Source of the DNA: Candidatus Saccharimonadota bacterium
Lineage (GTDB): Bacteria; Patescibacteriota; Saccharimonadia; Saccharimonadales; Saccharimonadaceae
Length of the DNA: 64,000 bases
Direction: 5' to 3'
Assembly (NCBI GenBank): GCA_905372305.1
Contig: CAJPOP010000001.1
Coordinates: 310,001 to 374,000 of the forward strand
The position numbers were made by a program, and so were the translations under genes. Shown in pieces: positions 57,273-64,000 of this stretch. The notes under the pieces were generated by a model. It saw nothing but the letters and a program-made list of their open reading frames with translations, was not told where the DNA came from and made no database searches. Positions within the stretch are counted from its first letter, which is position 1, and every line of letters begins with the position of its first letter.

Positions 57273-57812
57273 ATGAGTCTGAGTCGAATCGGAAAACTGC
57301 CGGTGGTTATTCCGGCCGGTGTGACAATCACGGTTGACTCTGGTGATGTGGTCGTAAAGGGCCCGAAAGGTGAATTGACACAATTCATCACGCCAGCAGT
57401 TGAGGTGAAAGTCGAAGACGGACAAGTCACGGTTCATCCGAAGGATGAGTCCAAAACTGCTCGCGCCCAGCACGGTCTGATGCGCGCGCTGATCAACAAC
57501 ATGGTAATCGGCGTTACCAAGGGCTACGAGAAGCGTCTCGAGGTCAATGGTGTCGGTTTCCGCGTGAGCTCCAGTAACAATGAGCTGGAAATGGCGCTCG
57601 GGTTTTCACACCCAGTCAAATACAAAGCCCCAGAGGGCATCACCGTTACCAACGAAAAGATGACCATCATCGTCAGCGGTATCAATAAACAGCAAGTCGG
57701 CCAAGTCGCTGCGGAAATCCGCGCGCTGAAGAAGCCTGAACCATACAAGGGCAAGGGTATTAAGTATGCTGACGAGCAAATTTTGCGCAAAGCAGGAAAG
57801 ACAGGTAAGTAA
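57273..57812 (+). CDS. rplF: Ribosomal protein L6 (uL6)
   Basis: 179 residues. MSLSRIGKLPVVIPAGV and the C-terminal KPEPYKGKGIKYADE are the L6 signatures; two L6 folds are present. It is the first gene of this ribosomal block, with its own promoter, so the usual rplN-rplX-rplE-rpsN-rpsH group lies elsewhere. Confidence 0.97.
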   Translation: MSLSRIGKLPVVIPAGVTITVDSGDVVVKGPKGELTQFITPAVEVKVEDGQVTVHPKDESKTARAQHGLMRALINNMVIGVTKGYEKRLEVNGVGFRVSSSNNELEMALGFSHPVKYKAPEGITVTNEKMTIIVSGINKQQVGQVAAEIRALKKPEPYKGKGIKYADEQILRKAGKTGK

Positions 57813-57814
57813 TC

Positions 57815-58165
57815 ATGGCTGAAAACAAGAAATTACTCAACCAAGCTCTTCGCAAAAACCGCGTTCGTGCGAAGGTTTCAGGCACTGCAGAGCGCCCACG
57901 CCTGACGGTCACCATCAGCAACATGCACGTTAGCGCTCAGCTGATCGACGACGTTGCTGGCAAGACACTGGCTGCCGCAACTACCGTTGGCACCAAAGCA
58001 AAAGGTACGATGAGCGAAAAATGTTCTGCCATCGGTACGGAAATTGCCAAGAAAGCAAAGAAAAGTAAAATTAGCGCAGTGGTCTTTGACCGCAATGGCC
58101 GCCAGTACGCTGGTCGCTTGAAGGCATTGGCTGACGCTGCGCGCCAAGAAGGATTGGAGTTCTAG
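57815..58165 (+). CDS. rplR: Ribosomal protein L18 (uL18)
   Basis: 116 residues; RVRAKVSGTAERPRLTV, NMHVSAQLIDD and FDRNGRQYAGRLKALADAAR are L18 blocks that bind 5S rRNA. It begins two bases after rplF in the standard order. Confidence 0.97.
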   Translation: MAENKKLLNQALRKNRVRAKVSGTAERPRLTVTISNMHVSAQLIDDVAGKTLAAATTVGTKAKGTMSEKCSAIGTEIAKKAKKSKISAVVFDRNGRQYAGRLKALADAARQEGLEF

Positions 58166-58166
58166 T

Positions 58167-58757
58167 ATGGCAGAACAAGCTGCAAATACTACCCCACGCG
58201 CAGAAGGCCGCCGGCCTCGCAGTCCGCGTGGTGGTCGCCGCGATGACCGGCGAAATGTGCGTGATGACGCACCAAAAGAGTTTGAAGAATTGGTAATCAA
58301 CATTGACCGCGTGTCCCGCGTGGTGAAGGGTGGCCGCCGCTTCCGCTTTAAGGCGTTGGTGGTTGTCGGTAACCGCAAGGATAAGGTCGGTGTTGGTGTA
58401 GCCAAAGGTGCCGACGTGCAAGCTGCTGTCGCCAAGGCAACCTCGGTTGCTAAGAAGCACTTGATCACCTTGCCACTGAGCGGCGAGACCATTCCACACG
58501 ACAGCGAAGTCAAGTTCTCAGGCGCCCGCGTGCTGATCAAGCCAGCTGCTCCTGGTACTGGTATCATCGCTGGTGGTGTGGTGCGACAGATCATCGGTGT
58601 GACTGGTGTTCGTAACCTATTGACCAAGTCGCTTGGTTCAACCAACAAGGTGAACATCGCTTACGCAACTATTGAAGCATTGAAATCACTCGTTCCGCGC
58701 GAACAATGGCTCAATGCTCAGCCAGTCAAAAAAGCTGCTAAAAAGGAGGCTAAGTAA
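58167..58757 (+). CDS. rpsE: Ribosomal protein S5 (uS5)
   Basis: 196 residues. An Arg-rich N-terminal extension (1-35) precedes the S5 double-stranded RNA-binding fold (ELVINIDRVSRVVKGGRRFRF seen at about 36-56) and the C-terminal GTGIIAGGVVRQIIGVTGVRNLLTKS region. It starts one base after rplR and overlaps rplO by one base. The rpmD (L30) gene that normally follows rpsE is absent. Confidence 0.97.
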   Translation: MAEQAANTTPRAEGRRPRSPRGGRRDDRRNVRDDAPKEFEELVINIDRVSRVVKGGRRFRFKALVVVGNRKDKVGVGVAKGADVQAAVAKATSVAKKHLITLPLSGETIPHDSEVKFSGARVLIKPAAPGTGIIAGGVVRQIIGVTGVRNLLTKSLGSTNKVNIAYATIEALKSLVPREQWLNAQPVKKAAKKEAK

Positions 58758-59251
58758 TGAAATACAACGATCTCCAAGTTTCAGCAAACAAGAATAAAAA
58801 GCGTGTTGGTCGCGGTATCGCTGCTGGCCAGGGTAAAACCGCTGGTCGTGGTACCAAAGGTCAGAACGCCCGCACTGGTAAAAAGCTTCGTGCCATGTTC
58901 CAGGGTGGTCAGCGTCCATTAGCTCAGGCTGTGCCAAAAGCTCGCGGCTTCAAGAGCCTGCGTACGCCAGCTCAGGTAGTCTACCTGGATCACTTGAATG
59001 CCTTTGACGGTAAAACCGTTGACAACGCGCTGCTGTTTACCGAAGGCTACATCGCCACGCCGTTCCACACGGTCAAGGTGATCGCTCGCGGTGAATTGAA
59101 AGCTAAGGTTGACCTGAAAGTACAAGCTGCTTCCGCTTCAGTCGTTACGGCGATTGAAAAAGCCGGCGGTTCATTTGAGAAAGTCGCTGTACCCTTACGC
59201 CAAAGCATGAAGGACGTTGAAGAAGACGAAAAGGCTAGCCAGGAAAAATAA
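58757..59251 (+). CDS. rplO: Ribosomal protein L15 (uL15)
   Basis: 164 residues; the Gly-rich N-terminus with KKRVGRGIAAGQGKTAGRGTKGQ and the RGFKSLRTPAQVV region are L15. AAGGAGG sits inside the end of rpsE. A terminator follows, so secY is in another transcript. Confidence 0.96.
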   Translation: MKYNDLQVSANKNKKRVGRGIAAGQGKTAGRGTKGQNARTGKKLRAMFQGGQRPLAQAVPKARGFKSLRTPAQVVYLDHLNAFDGKTVDNALLFTEGYIATPFHTVKVIARGELKAKVDLKVQAASASVVTAIEKAGGSFEKVAVPLRQSMKDVEEDEKASQEK

Positions 59252-59275
59252 TTTTCAGGCAAAACCTAAAGAAGA

Positions 59276-59306
59276 CGCCCCTTTGCGTATAAGCGGGGGC
59301 GCTTTT
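59276..59306 (+). terminator. Intrinsic terminator of the L6-L15 operon
   Basis: CGCCCC pairs with GGGGCG (59276-59281 with 59296-59301), followed by TTTT. Confidence 0.75.
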
Positions 59307-59358
59307 AAAGAGTTATTTTAATTGCTAAAATTTAGCTATATAGATTATAATCAATAGC

Positions 59359-60420
59359 ATGAATAACGACGATAAATCGCAAGCTCCGGATATGCCGCAA
59401 GCCGGCTATACTCCGCCACCGGTTGCTCCTGGGGCGCAGTATCCAGGCGTGCCTAATGCTAATAATTATAATCAAAGCCAAACGCCGCCGCCATATATTC
59501 CAACGGTACCACCCACTCCGCCAGTAGTGCCGCGTCCTCCTGCTAGCAAATCACCTATGATTGCTATAATCTTTGCATCCGTAGTGGGCTTTGCTTTAAT
59601 TATTGGAGGTATAGTACTTAATCATTTTGATAAAGAAAGTAAAAAGTGCGAGAATGCCGCTCCGTCCGAACATTCTATTTTTAAGCGGAATTTTTGCAAA
59701 GAGTCCGATGTATACGATGAAATTAGTAAAGAAGCTGTCTTTAATATTAATATCCCAGACTTTACCTCGTGCGCGCCAAGCGAATCGCTACATCAATCAG
59801 ACAAAAAATCTTGGTATGATGCGTGGGTTGAATGTCTGAATAAAACATGGAAGCCGCTATTTGACAATGCCTATCCAAATAAGGATTCGCTTGATTTCCA
59901 GGGTACTGTCGTAAAAGTTGTCGATTCTCTTGAAAATAGCGGATCAACTTGTATTAGCGACGGCAATAAAACAAGCGGGGTTGAAATATCCGGTTTCTAT
60001 TGCCGAAAAGAGGAAACGATATATATTGTTGCCGGTTATACAGGGGATATTGAAAGCGATTTGACGGTTTTATTCCACGAATACGCGCATCATATTGCTA
60101 TGAGAATGGGTTTTCCGATCAATATTAACTTGATGATTTTTGAAATGTATAAATATTGGCCAAATCAACCGGACAGCCAAGACGCGGTTAAAGAGCGCGA
60201 AACTCGCCGTTCTGAGTTGTTTGCTGACACGATGTCGTATGCTATGCTTGCTAATACGCCGTCATTAAAGCAGTATTTGGTAAAACCAACCAAAGGTTTA
60301 GAACCGTCGACGCATGGTTCAATTCGGGCGTTACAGCTGGCTTATGAAAGAGGTGCGAAAGCCAGGACGGTGGGCGATTGCAACGCTTGGGGTTGGAGTA
60401 TTGACGAAGTTGACCAGTAG
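59359..60420 (+). CDS. Membrane-anchored neutral zinc metallopeptidase-like protein
   Basis: 353 residues. A Pro/Asn/Gln-rich cytoplasmic N-terminus (1-65), one membrane helix (about 67-88), then an extracytoplasmic domain with zinc motif HEYAHH (about 239-244) and a downstream Glu in RRSELFADTMSYA (about 282), the pattern of putative neutral zinc metallopeptidases (YpfJ type). At least seven extracytoplasmic cysteines suggest disulfides. It lies between rplO and secY, an unusual place, with its own TATAAT (59346-59351) ending seven bases before ATG. Confidence 0.82.
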   Translation: MNNDDKSQAPDMPQAGYTPPPVAPGAQYPGVPNANNYNQSQTPPPYIPTVPPTPPVVPRPPASKSPMIAIIFASVVGFALIIGGIVLNHFDKESKKCENAAPSEHSIFKRNFCKESDVYDEISKEAVFNINIPDFTSCAPSESLHQSDKKSWYDAWVECLNKTWKPLFDNAYPNKDSLDFQGTVVKVVDSLENSGSTCISDGNKTSGVEISGFYCRKEETIYIVAGYTGDIESDLTVLFHEYAHHIAMRMGFPININLMIFEMYKYWPNQPDSQDAVKERETRRSELFADTMSYAMLANTPSLKQYLVKPTKGLEPSTHGSIRALQLAYERGAKARTVGDCNAWGWSIDEVDQ

Positions 60421-60499
60421 ATAAAATCTGGCAATATCCGGTCAAATAATGTATACTGGAATAGTTAATGAAGTTAGTGGCTAGAGGGGCTAAGAATAT

Positions 60500-61981
60500 A
60501 TGGATTGGAGAATAATTTTCCGCTCGTTGAAAAATAAAGATATGCAAAAACGGTTGCTGATTGTTACCGGGATTATTGTGGTGTACCGGTTACTGGCGCA
60601 TATTCCAGTGCCATTGGCTGAGCCAACTCAGCTGCGAAGCGCAATTTCTTCGGTGCTGGGCCAGAGTGATTTGGGCGGTATTTTGAACCTGCTTTCTGGC
60701 GGCGCTTTGTCAAGTTTTTCTTTAGTGCTGGTCGGACTTAGTCCATTCATTACCGCTAGTATCATTATCCAGTTGTTAACTAAAGCTATTCCAAAGCTAG
60801 AGGAGCTTCACAAAGACGGTGAGTCAGGACGCCGTAAGATCCAACAGTGGACGCGTGTTATTACCGTGCCGTTAGCTGTCGTTCAGTCAATCGCTTTTAT
60901 ATTTATTTTGCGCCAGACTGTCCTTCAGGGCGGTACGACGACTTTAGGCGATCCAACTGCCATGGAGTGGATTGTGTCGGTGACTGCGATGACTGCCGGC
61001 TCAGTGTTACTTATGTGGCTTGGCGAATTGATTACTGAACAGGGAATTGGCAATGGTATTTCTATCGTGATTTTTGCTGGCATTATTAGCCAGATGCCGC
61101 AAATGGCTGCAACGATTATTTCTTCTCTAACCGATACCTCGTCTGGCAGCCTGAATTTCTTTAATTGGTTTACGATACCAGTTAATCCGGTGATGTTCTG
61201 GACGGTGTTAGCGATGGCGATCGCCGGATTGATCGTCCTGTATTTTCTGGTTAAAATTAATGAAGCGCAGCGCGTCATAACAATTAATTATGCTAAGCGC
61301 GTCCACGGCAACAGCAACTATGGCGACGTCAAGAGCATTCTGCCGGTTAAATTGATTGCTGCCGGCGTTATTCCAGTTATCTTTGCGGTGTCGTTTCTTA
61401 GTCTGCCGCAGTTCATCGGGCAGGTTATGAAAGCGTCTAATAATCCTGACTTGCTGCCGACTGCTAATAAGCTTATCACTTGGTTTCAAGCGCCTAATGC
61501 CGGTTCGTTTACTGGCGCTACTGCCGAAGCTTTCATTTACCCGACGCTATACTTTCTGCTAGTTATCGCGTTTACATATTTTTATACAGGAATTGTCTTT
61601 AATGCTAATGAAATTGCTGAGAATTTGCAAAAGCAGGGAGGCTTCATCGAAGGTATACGCCCAGGTGCTCAAACAGAGAAGTATTTGATGCGTACGGTTA
61701 ATCGCCTGATTTTGTTCGGGTCGATCGTGCTGGGCATTGTGGCAATTCTGCCATTCATCGCTGAGTATTTGACGTATCACTTGACAGGGCTGAAGGGGCT
61801 GCGGTTGTCAATTGGCGGTACTGGAGTTTTGATCGTTGTGTCCGTTGGACTGGAGACATTGCGTCAGATTAACTCGCGAGCTTTGATGGTTACGTACGAC
61901 GATTTCGATCCGGACGAGCTGGTTAATGACCGCGGTAAAACGAAAAAACGGCGATTGCTGCCGAAGCTGCGTAAAAAATAA
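60500..61981 (+). CDS. secY: Preprotein translocase subunit SecY
   Basis: 493 residues with ten membrane helices; LLTKAIPKLEELHKDGESGRRKIQQWTR (cytoplasmic loop block, seen at about 92-119), ITEQGIGNGIS and GFIEGIRPGAQTEKYL are SecY signatures. It forms the export channel with SecG (22644). The C-terminus is Lys/Arg-rich. TATACT at 60452-60457 gives a leader of about 35 nt. The adk and map genes that often follow are absent. Confidence 0.96.
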   Translation: MDWRIIFRSLKNKDMQKRLLIVTGIIVVYRLLAHIPVPLAEPTQLRSAISSVLGQSDLGGILNLLSGGALSSFSLVLVGLSPFITASIIIQLLTKAIPKLEELHKDGESGRRKIQQWTRVITVPLAVVQSIAFIFILRQTVLQGGTTTLGDPTAMEWIVSVTAMTAGSVLLMWLGELITEQGIGNGISIVIFAGIISQMPQMAATIISSLTDTSSGSLNFFNWFTIPVNPVMFWTVLAMAIAGLIVLYFLVKINEAQRVITINYAKRVHGNSNYGDVKSILPVKLIAAGVIPVIFAVSFLSLPQFIGQVMKASNNPDLLPTANKLITWFQAPNAGSFTGATAEAFIYPTLYFLLVIAFTYFYTGIVFNANEIAENLQKQGGFIEGIRPGAQTEKYLMRTVNRLILFGSIVLGIVAILPFIAEYLTYHLTGLKGLRLSIGGTGVLIVVSVGLETLRQINSRALMVTYDDFDPDELVNDRGKTKKRRLLPKLRKK

Positions 61982-61988
61982 ATGAATA

Positions 61989-62014
61989 ATCCTCGCTACT
62001 GGGCGGGGATTTTT
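61989..62014 (+). terminator. Intrinsic terminator of secY
   Basis: ATCCTCGC pairs with GCGGGGAT over a short loop and is followed by TTTTT. Confidence 0.85.
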
Positions 62015-62078
62015 ATCACCGCTTATTGCTAATTCGTGTATTGCTTGGTAAATAGTGAAAATTTTCTCAGTAAACCCC

Positions 62079-62107
62079 TTGCGGGAAATAGCTTGTTGCT
62101 GTATAAT
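62079..62107 (+). promoter_or_regulatory. infA operon promoter
   Basis: TTGCGG (62079-62084) and TATAAT (62102-62107), spacer 17 bp, with infA ATG at 62123, so a leader of about nine bases. Confidence 0.65.
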
Positions 62108-62122
62108 TGACAACTGTAACTT

Positions 62123-62368
62123 ATGGCGAGTCAAAAGGAAGTCATCAAAATGATCGGTAAGGTAGTGGAAGCACTGCCTAATACGCAATTTAAGGTGGAA
62201 CTGGAGAATGGCCATAGTATCATCGCGCACATTTCAGGGCGAATGCGCAAGCACTATATTCGCTTGGTGCCTGGTGATAAGGTTGAAGTTGAGATGACCC
62301 CTTACGATCTTACAAAGGGACGAATCAGCTTCCGCCTACGCGACGACCGGCCTCAACAGAGCCGGTAG
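62123..62368 (+). CDS. infA: Translation initiation factor IF-1
   Basis: 81 residues, a single OB fold: [53 protein letters not shown] matches IF-1 (conserved block seen at about 37-70). It binds the 30S A site. It heads the infA-rpmJ-rpsM-rpsK-rpsD cluster. Confidence 0.96.
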   Translation: MASQKEVIKMIGKVVEALPNTQFKVELENGHSIIAHISGRMRKHYIRLVPGDKVEVEMTPYDLTKGRISFRLRDDRPQQSR

Positions 62369-62422
62369 TCAAATATTAACGTTAATCTCGGGTTTACTCG
62401 GGAAAGGAGATTTAAGCACTTT

Positions 62423-62563
62423 ATGAAAGTTCGTGCAAGTGTTAGAAAAATCAGTCCCGATGACGTACTCGTGCGCCGCGTTGGCCGTAAAAAGGGCAAG
62501 CGTATCGCCAGACTGCGCGTCATCAACAAGAAAAAACCTAAGAACAAGCAAAGGCAGGGTTAA
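62423..62563 (+). CDS. rpmJ: Ribosomal protein L36 (bL36), zinc-free form
   Basis: 46 residues, missed by length cut-offs. It begins [19 protein letters not shown] and ends KNKQRQG, the L36 frame, but the three Cys and one His that bind zinc in typical L36 are replaced (no Cys or His at all), with a few extra residues in the middle. GAAAGGAG lies upstream. It sits between infA and rpsM as expected. Confidence 0.92.
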   Translation: MKVRASVRKISPDDVLVRRVGRKKGKRIARLRVINKKKPKNKQRQG

Positions 62564-62565
62564 GC

Positions 62566-62952
62566 ATGGCTCGAATTGCTGGGGTAGTTATCCCAACAGA
62601 GAAGCAAGTGCAAATCGCGCTCACCTATATTTATGGGATTGGGCCAAAGCACGCTTCGAGCATCCTTGCGGCGGCTAAGATTGAGCCGACCACTCGGGTG
62701 AAAGATCTCACCGAGGCTGAAGAAAACAAGATTCGCGAAATTATCGACAGCGAATACACCGTTGAGGGTGATCTCCAGCGCTTGGTAACTAACAACATTA
62801 AGCGCTTGAAGGATATCAACGCCTATCGCGGTCTTCGCCACAAAGCAGGACTGCCGACACGCGGACAGCGGACTCGTACGAATGCACGAACTCGCAAGGG
62901 TCGCGCCATCGCCGTGGGCGGTACACAACCAAAAGCAGCAAGCAAGACCTAA
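62566..62952 (+). CDS. rpsM: Ribosomal protein S13 (uS13)
   Basis: 128 residues; [26 protein letters not shown] and the C-terminal [24 protein letters not shown] are S13 hallmarks (blocks at about 1-26 and 89-112). It starts two bases after the rpmJ stop. Confidence 0.97.
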   Translation: MARIAGVVIPTEKQVQIALTYIYGIGPKHASSILAAAKIEPTTRVKDLTEAEENKIREIIDSEYTVEGDLQRLVTNNIKRLKDINAYRGLRHKAGLPTRGQRTRTNARTRKGRAIAVGGTQPKAASKT

Positions 62953-62967
62953 AGAAAGGACTAAGAA

Positions 62968-63357
62968 ATGGCAGACGCAAAATCTACCAAGAAGAAGCAG
63001 CGCCGATCAGTCCCAGCTGGTCAGCTGCATATTCAAGCAACATTTAACAACACCATTGTTACCTTTTCTGACAAGAAGGGTAACGTGTTGACCGCTTCAT
63101 CAGCTGGTGCATGCGGCTTCCGCGGCAGCAAAAAAGGCACCGCCTACGCTTCACAGGTTGCTGCTGAAAAAGCTGCTGAAGCTGCGAAAACTCAGTATGG
63201 TTTGAATTCAGTTGACGTTTTCGTCAAAGGTGTCGGTTTGGGCCGCGACGCCGCTATTCGTGCGGTTGGCGCTTTCGACATCTCAGTAGAAAGCATTAAG
63301 GACGTAACTGGCGTGCCTCACGGCGGTGTTCGTCCACGAAAGGCAAGGAGGGCATAA
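62968..63357 (+). CDS. rpsK: Ribosomal protein S11 (uS11)
   Basis: 129 residues; HIQATFNNTIVTFSD, SSAGACGFRGSKKGTAYASQ and the C-terminal TGVPHGGVRPRKARR are S11 signatures. GAAAGGA precedes ATG. Confidence 0.97.
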   Translation: MADAKSTKKKQRRSVPAGQLHIQATFNNTIVTFSDKKGNVLTASSAGACGFRGSKKGTAYASQVAAEKAAEAAKTQYGLNSVDVFVKGVGLGRDAAIRAVGAFDISVESIKDVTGVPHGGVRPRKARRA

Positions 63358-63359
63358 TT

Positions 63360-63980
63360 ATGGCACGAGATAATTCACCGATTGTCAAGCAAAGCCGCCG
63401 CGAAGGTTATGCGCTTCATCCAAAAGCACATAAAGTTTTGGCACGAAAATCTGGCATCCCAGGCCAGCACGCCCACGGCCGCCAAAGTAAGCCAAGCCTG
63501 TATGCTACGCAGCTGCGCGAAAAGCAAAAAGTTCGCCGTCTGTACGGTTTGGTTGAAAAGCAATTTGCACGGCTGATGAACGAAGCAACCCGTGCCCAAG
63601 AAGGTTTGGCGGGTGAGAACCTGTTGAAGCTGCTGGAGCGCCGGCTGGACAACGTGGTGTATCGCTCTGGGTTCGCCGTATCGCGCCGCGCCGCCCGCCA
63701 GTTGGTCAGCCACGGCCACTTTGAATTAAACGGCCGCCGCGTCGATATCCCATCGATTCGTGTTAAGGCTGGCGATGTTATCACCGTTCGCCCAAAAAGC
63801 ACCAAATCTGAATACTTCACGCACATCGACGACGTGATCAATAATTCAATCCAAGGCCCGCTGAGCTGGCTAAAGAGCGATAGTAAGAAGCTGAAGATTG
63901 AAGTTACCGGTTTGCCGAAGCGCGAGGAAGCAGAAGCTGACATCAACGAGCAATTAATTGTTGAGTATTACTCACGATAA
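63360..63980 (+). CDS. rpsD: Ribosomal protein S4 (uS4), zinc-free form
   Basis: 206 residues. The N-terminal part follows the zinc-type layout (SRREGYALHPKA...SGIPGQHAHGR) but carries none of the four cysteines. The S4 RNA-binding domain (LERRLDNVVYRSGFAVSRRAARQLVSHGHF, about 99-128) is intact. AAGGAGG in the end of rpsK serves as Shine-Dalgarno site. rpoA is expected just beyond the window. Confidence 0.96.
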   Translation: MARDNSPIVKQSRREGYALHPKAHKVLARKSGIPGQHAHGRQSKPSLYATQLREKQKVRRLYGLVEKQFARLMNEATRAQEGLAGENLLKLLERRLDNVVYRSGFAVSRRAARQLVSHGHFELNGRRVDIPSIRVKAGDVITVRPKSTKSEYFTHIDDVINNSIQGPLSWLKSDSKKLKIEVTGLPKREEAEADINEQLIVEYYSR

Positions 63981-64000
63981 AAGAAGGGTTAGGGAAGAAT

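Overview
The window looks like a chromosomal segment of a Candidatus Saccharibacteria (TM7, Patescibacteria/CPR) genome. The call rests on several things seen here: very compact gene packing; a ribosomal-protein operon that runs L6-L18-S5-L15-SecY with no L30 (rpmD) gene, an absence known across CPR; a mix of Gram-positive-like envelope genes (MltG, LysM-CHAP hydrolase, Mur ligase-like protein, type IV pilin-like protein); and few biosynthetic genes. UGA is used as a stop, so the genetic code is standard, unlike Gracilibacteria or Absconditabacteria.

Layout. 1-9.5 kb: the end of an unidentified gene, ruvX, mltG, a LysM-CHAP hydrolase, obg, sbcB and uvrA. 9.5-14.4 kb: dedA, ribosomal protein L25, an ABC exporter with a Nudix protein, and a Fur-family regulator/thioredoxin pair under a perfect palindromic operator. 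14.4-25.8 kb: an Lnt-like amidohydrolase, two unrecognised proteins with enzyme-like motifs, a uracil-DNA glycosylase-like protein, an HD protein, uvrC, a pilin-like protein, secG, a peptide-binding protein and three tRNAs (Leu-GAG, Cys-GCA, Leu-UAA). 25.8-36.4 kb: lemA-htpX, ligA, a run of nucleotide-sanitising enzymes (MazG-like/DUF1653 fusion, HAM1-like), a 7-TM protein, a structured RNA candidate and a Mur ligase-like protein. 36.5-47.9 kb: leuS carrying an in-frame palindromic insertion, L32, nusB, Nudix, rnc, a KH protein, a small-RNA candidate, trmD, tRNA-Gln, rmuC, an aquaporin and pheS. 47.9-54 kb: a three-gene modification/helicase/GIY-YIG operon directly behind pheS (no pheT follows), preceded by a short ORF containing six AGCA repeats. 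54-57.2 kb: small accessory genes, including a frameshifted histidine phosphatase. 57.2-64 kb: ribosomal genes, with a metallopeptidase between rplO and secY, then infA-rpmJ-rpsM-rpsK-rpsD.

Three themes run through the window. First, about 28 genes have a TATAAT-like -10 box ending only 4-10 nt (mostly 6-7) before the start codon, so they are probably transcribed as leaderless mRNAs, while ribosomal and operon-internal genes keep Shine-Dalgarno sites. Second, several normally zinc-binding proteins (LigA, L32, L36, S4) have lost their zinc-ligand cysteines. Third, the restriction-modification-like operon appears wired for phase variation: the upstream ORF reads through the tetranucleotide tract and ends on the methyltransferase start codon only in the present repeat register.

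No stretch longer than about 300 bases lacks a gene; the longest intergenic regions hold tRNAs, promoters or structured-RNA candidates.
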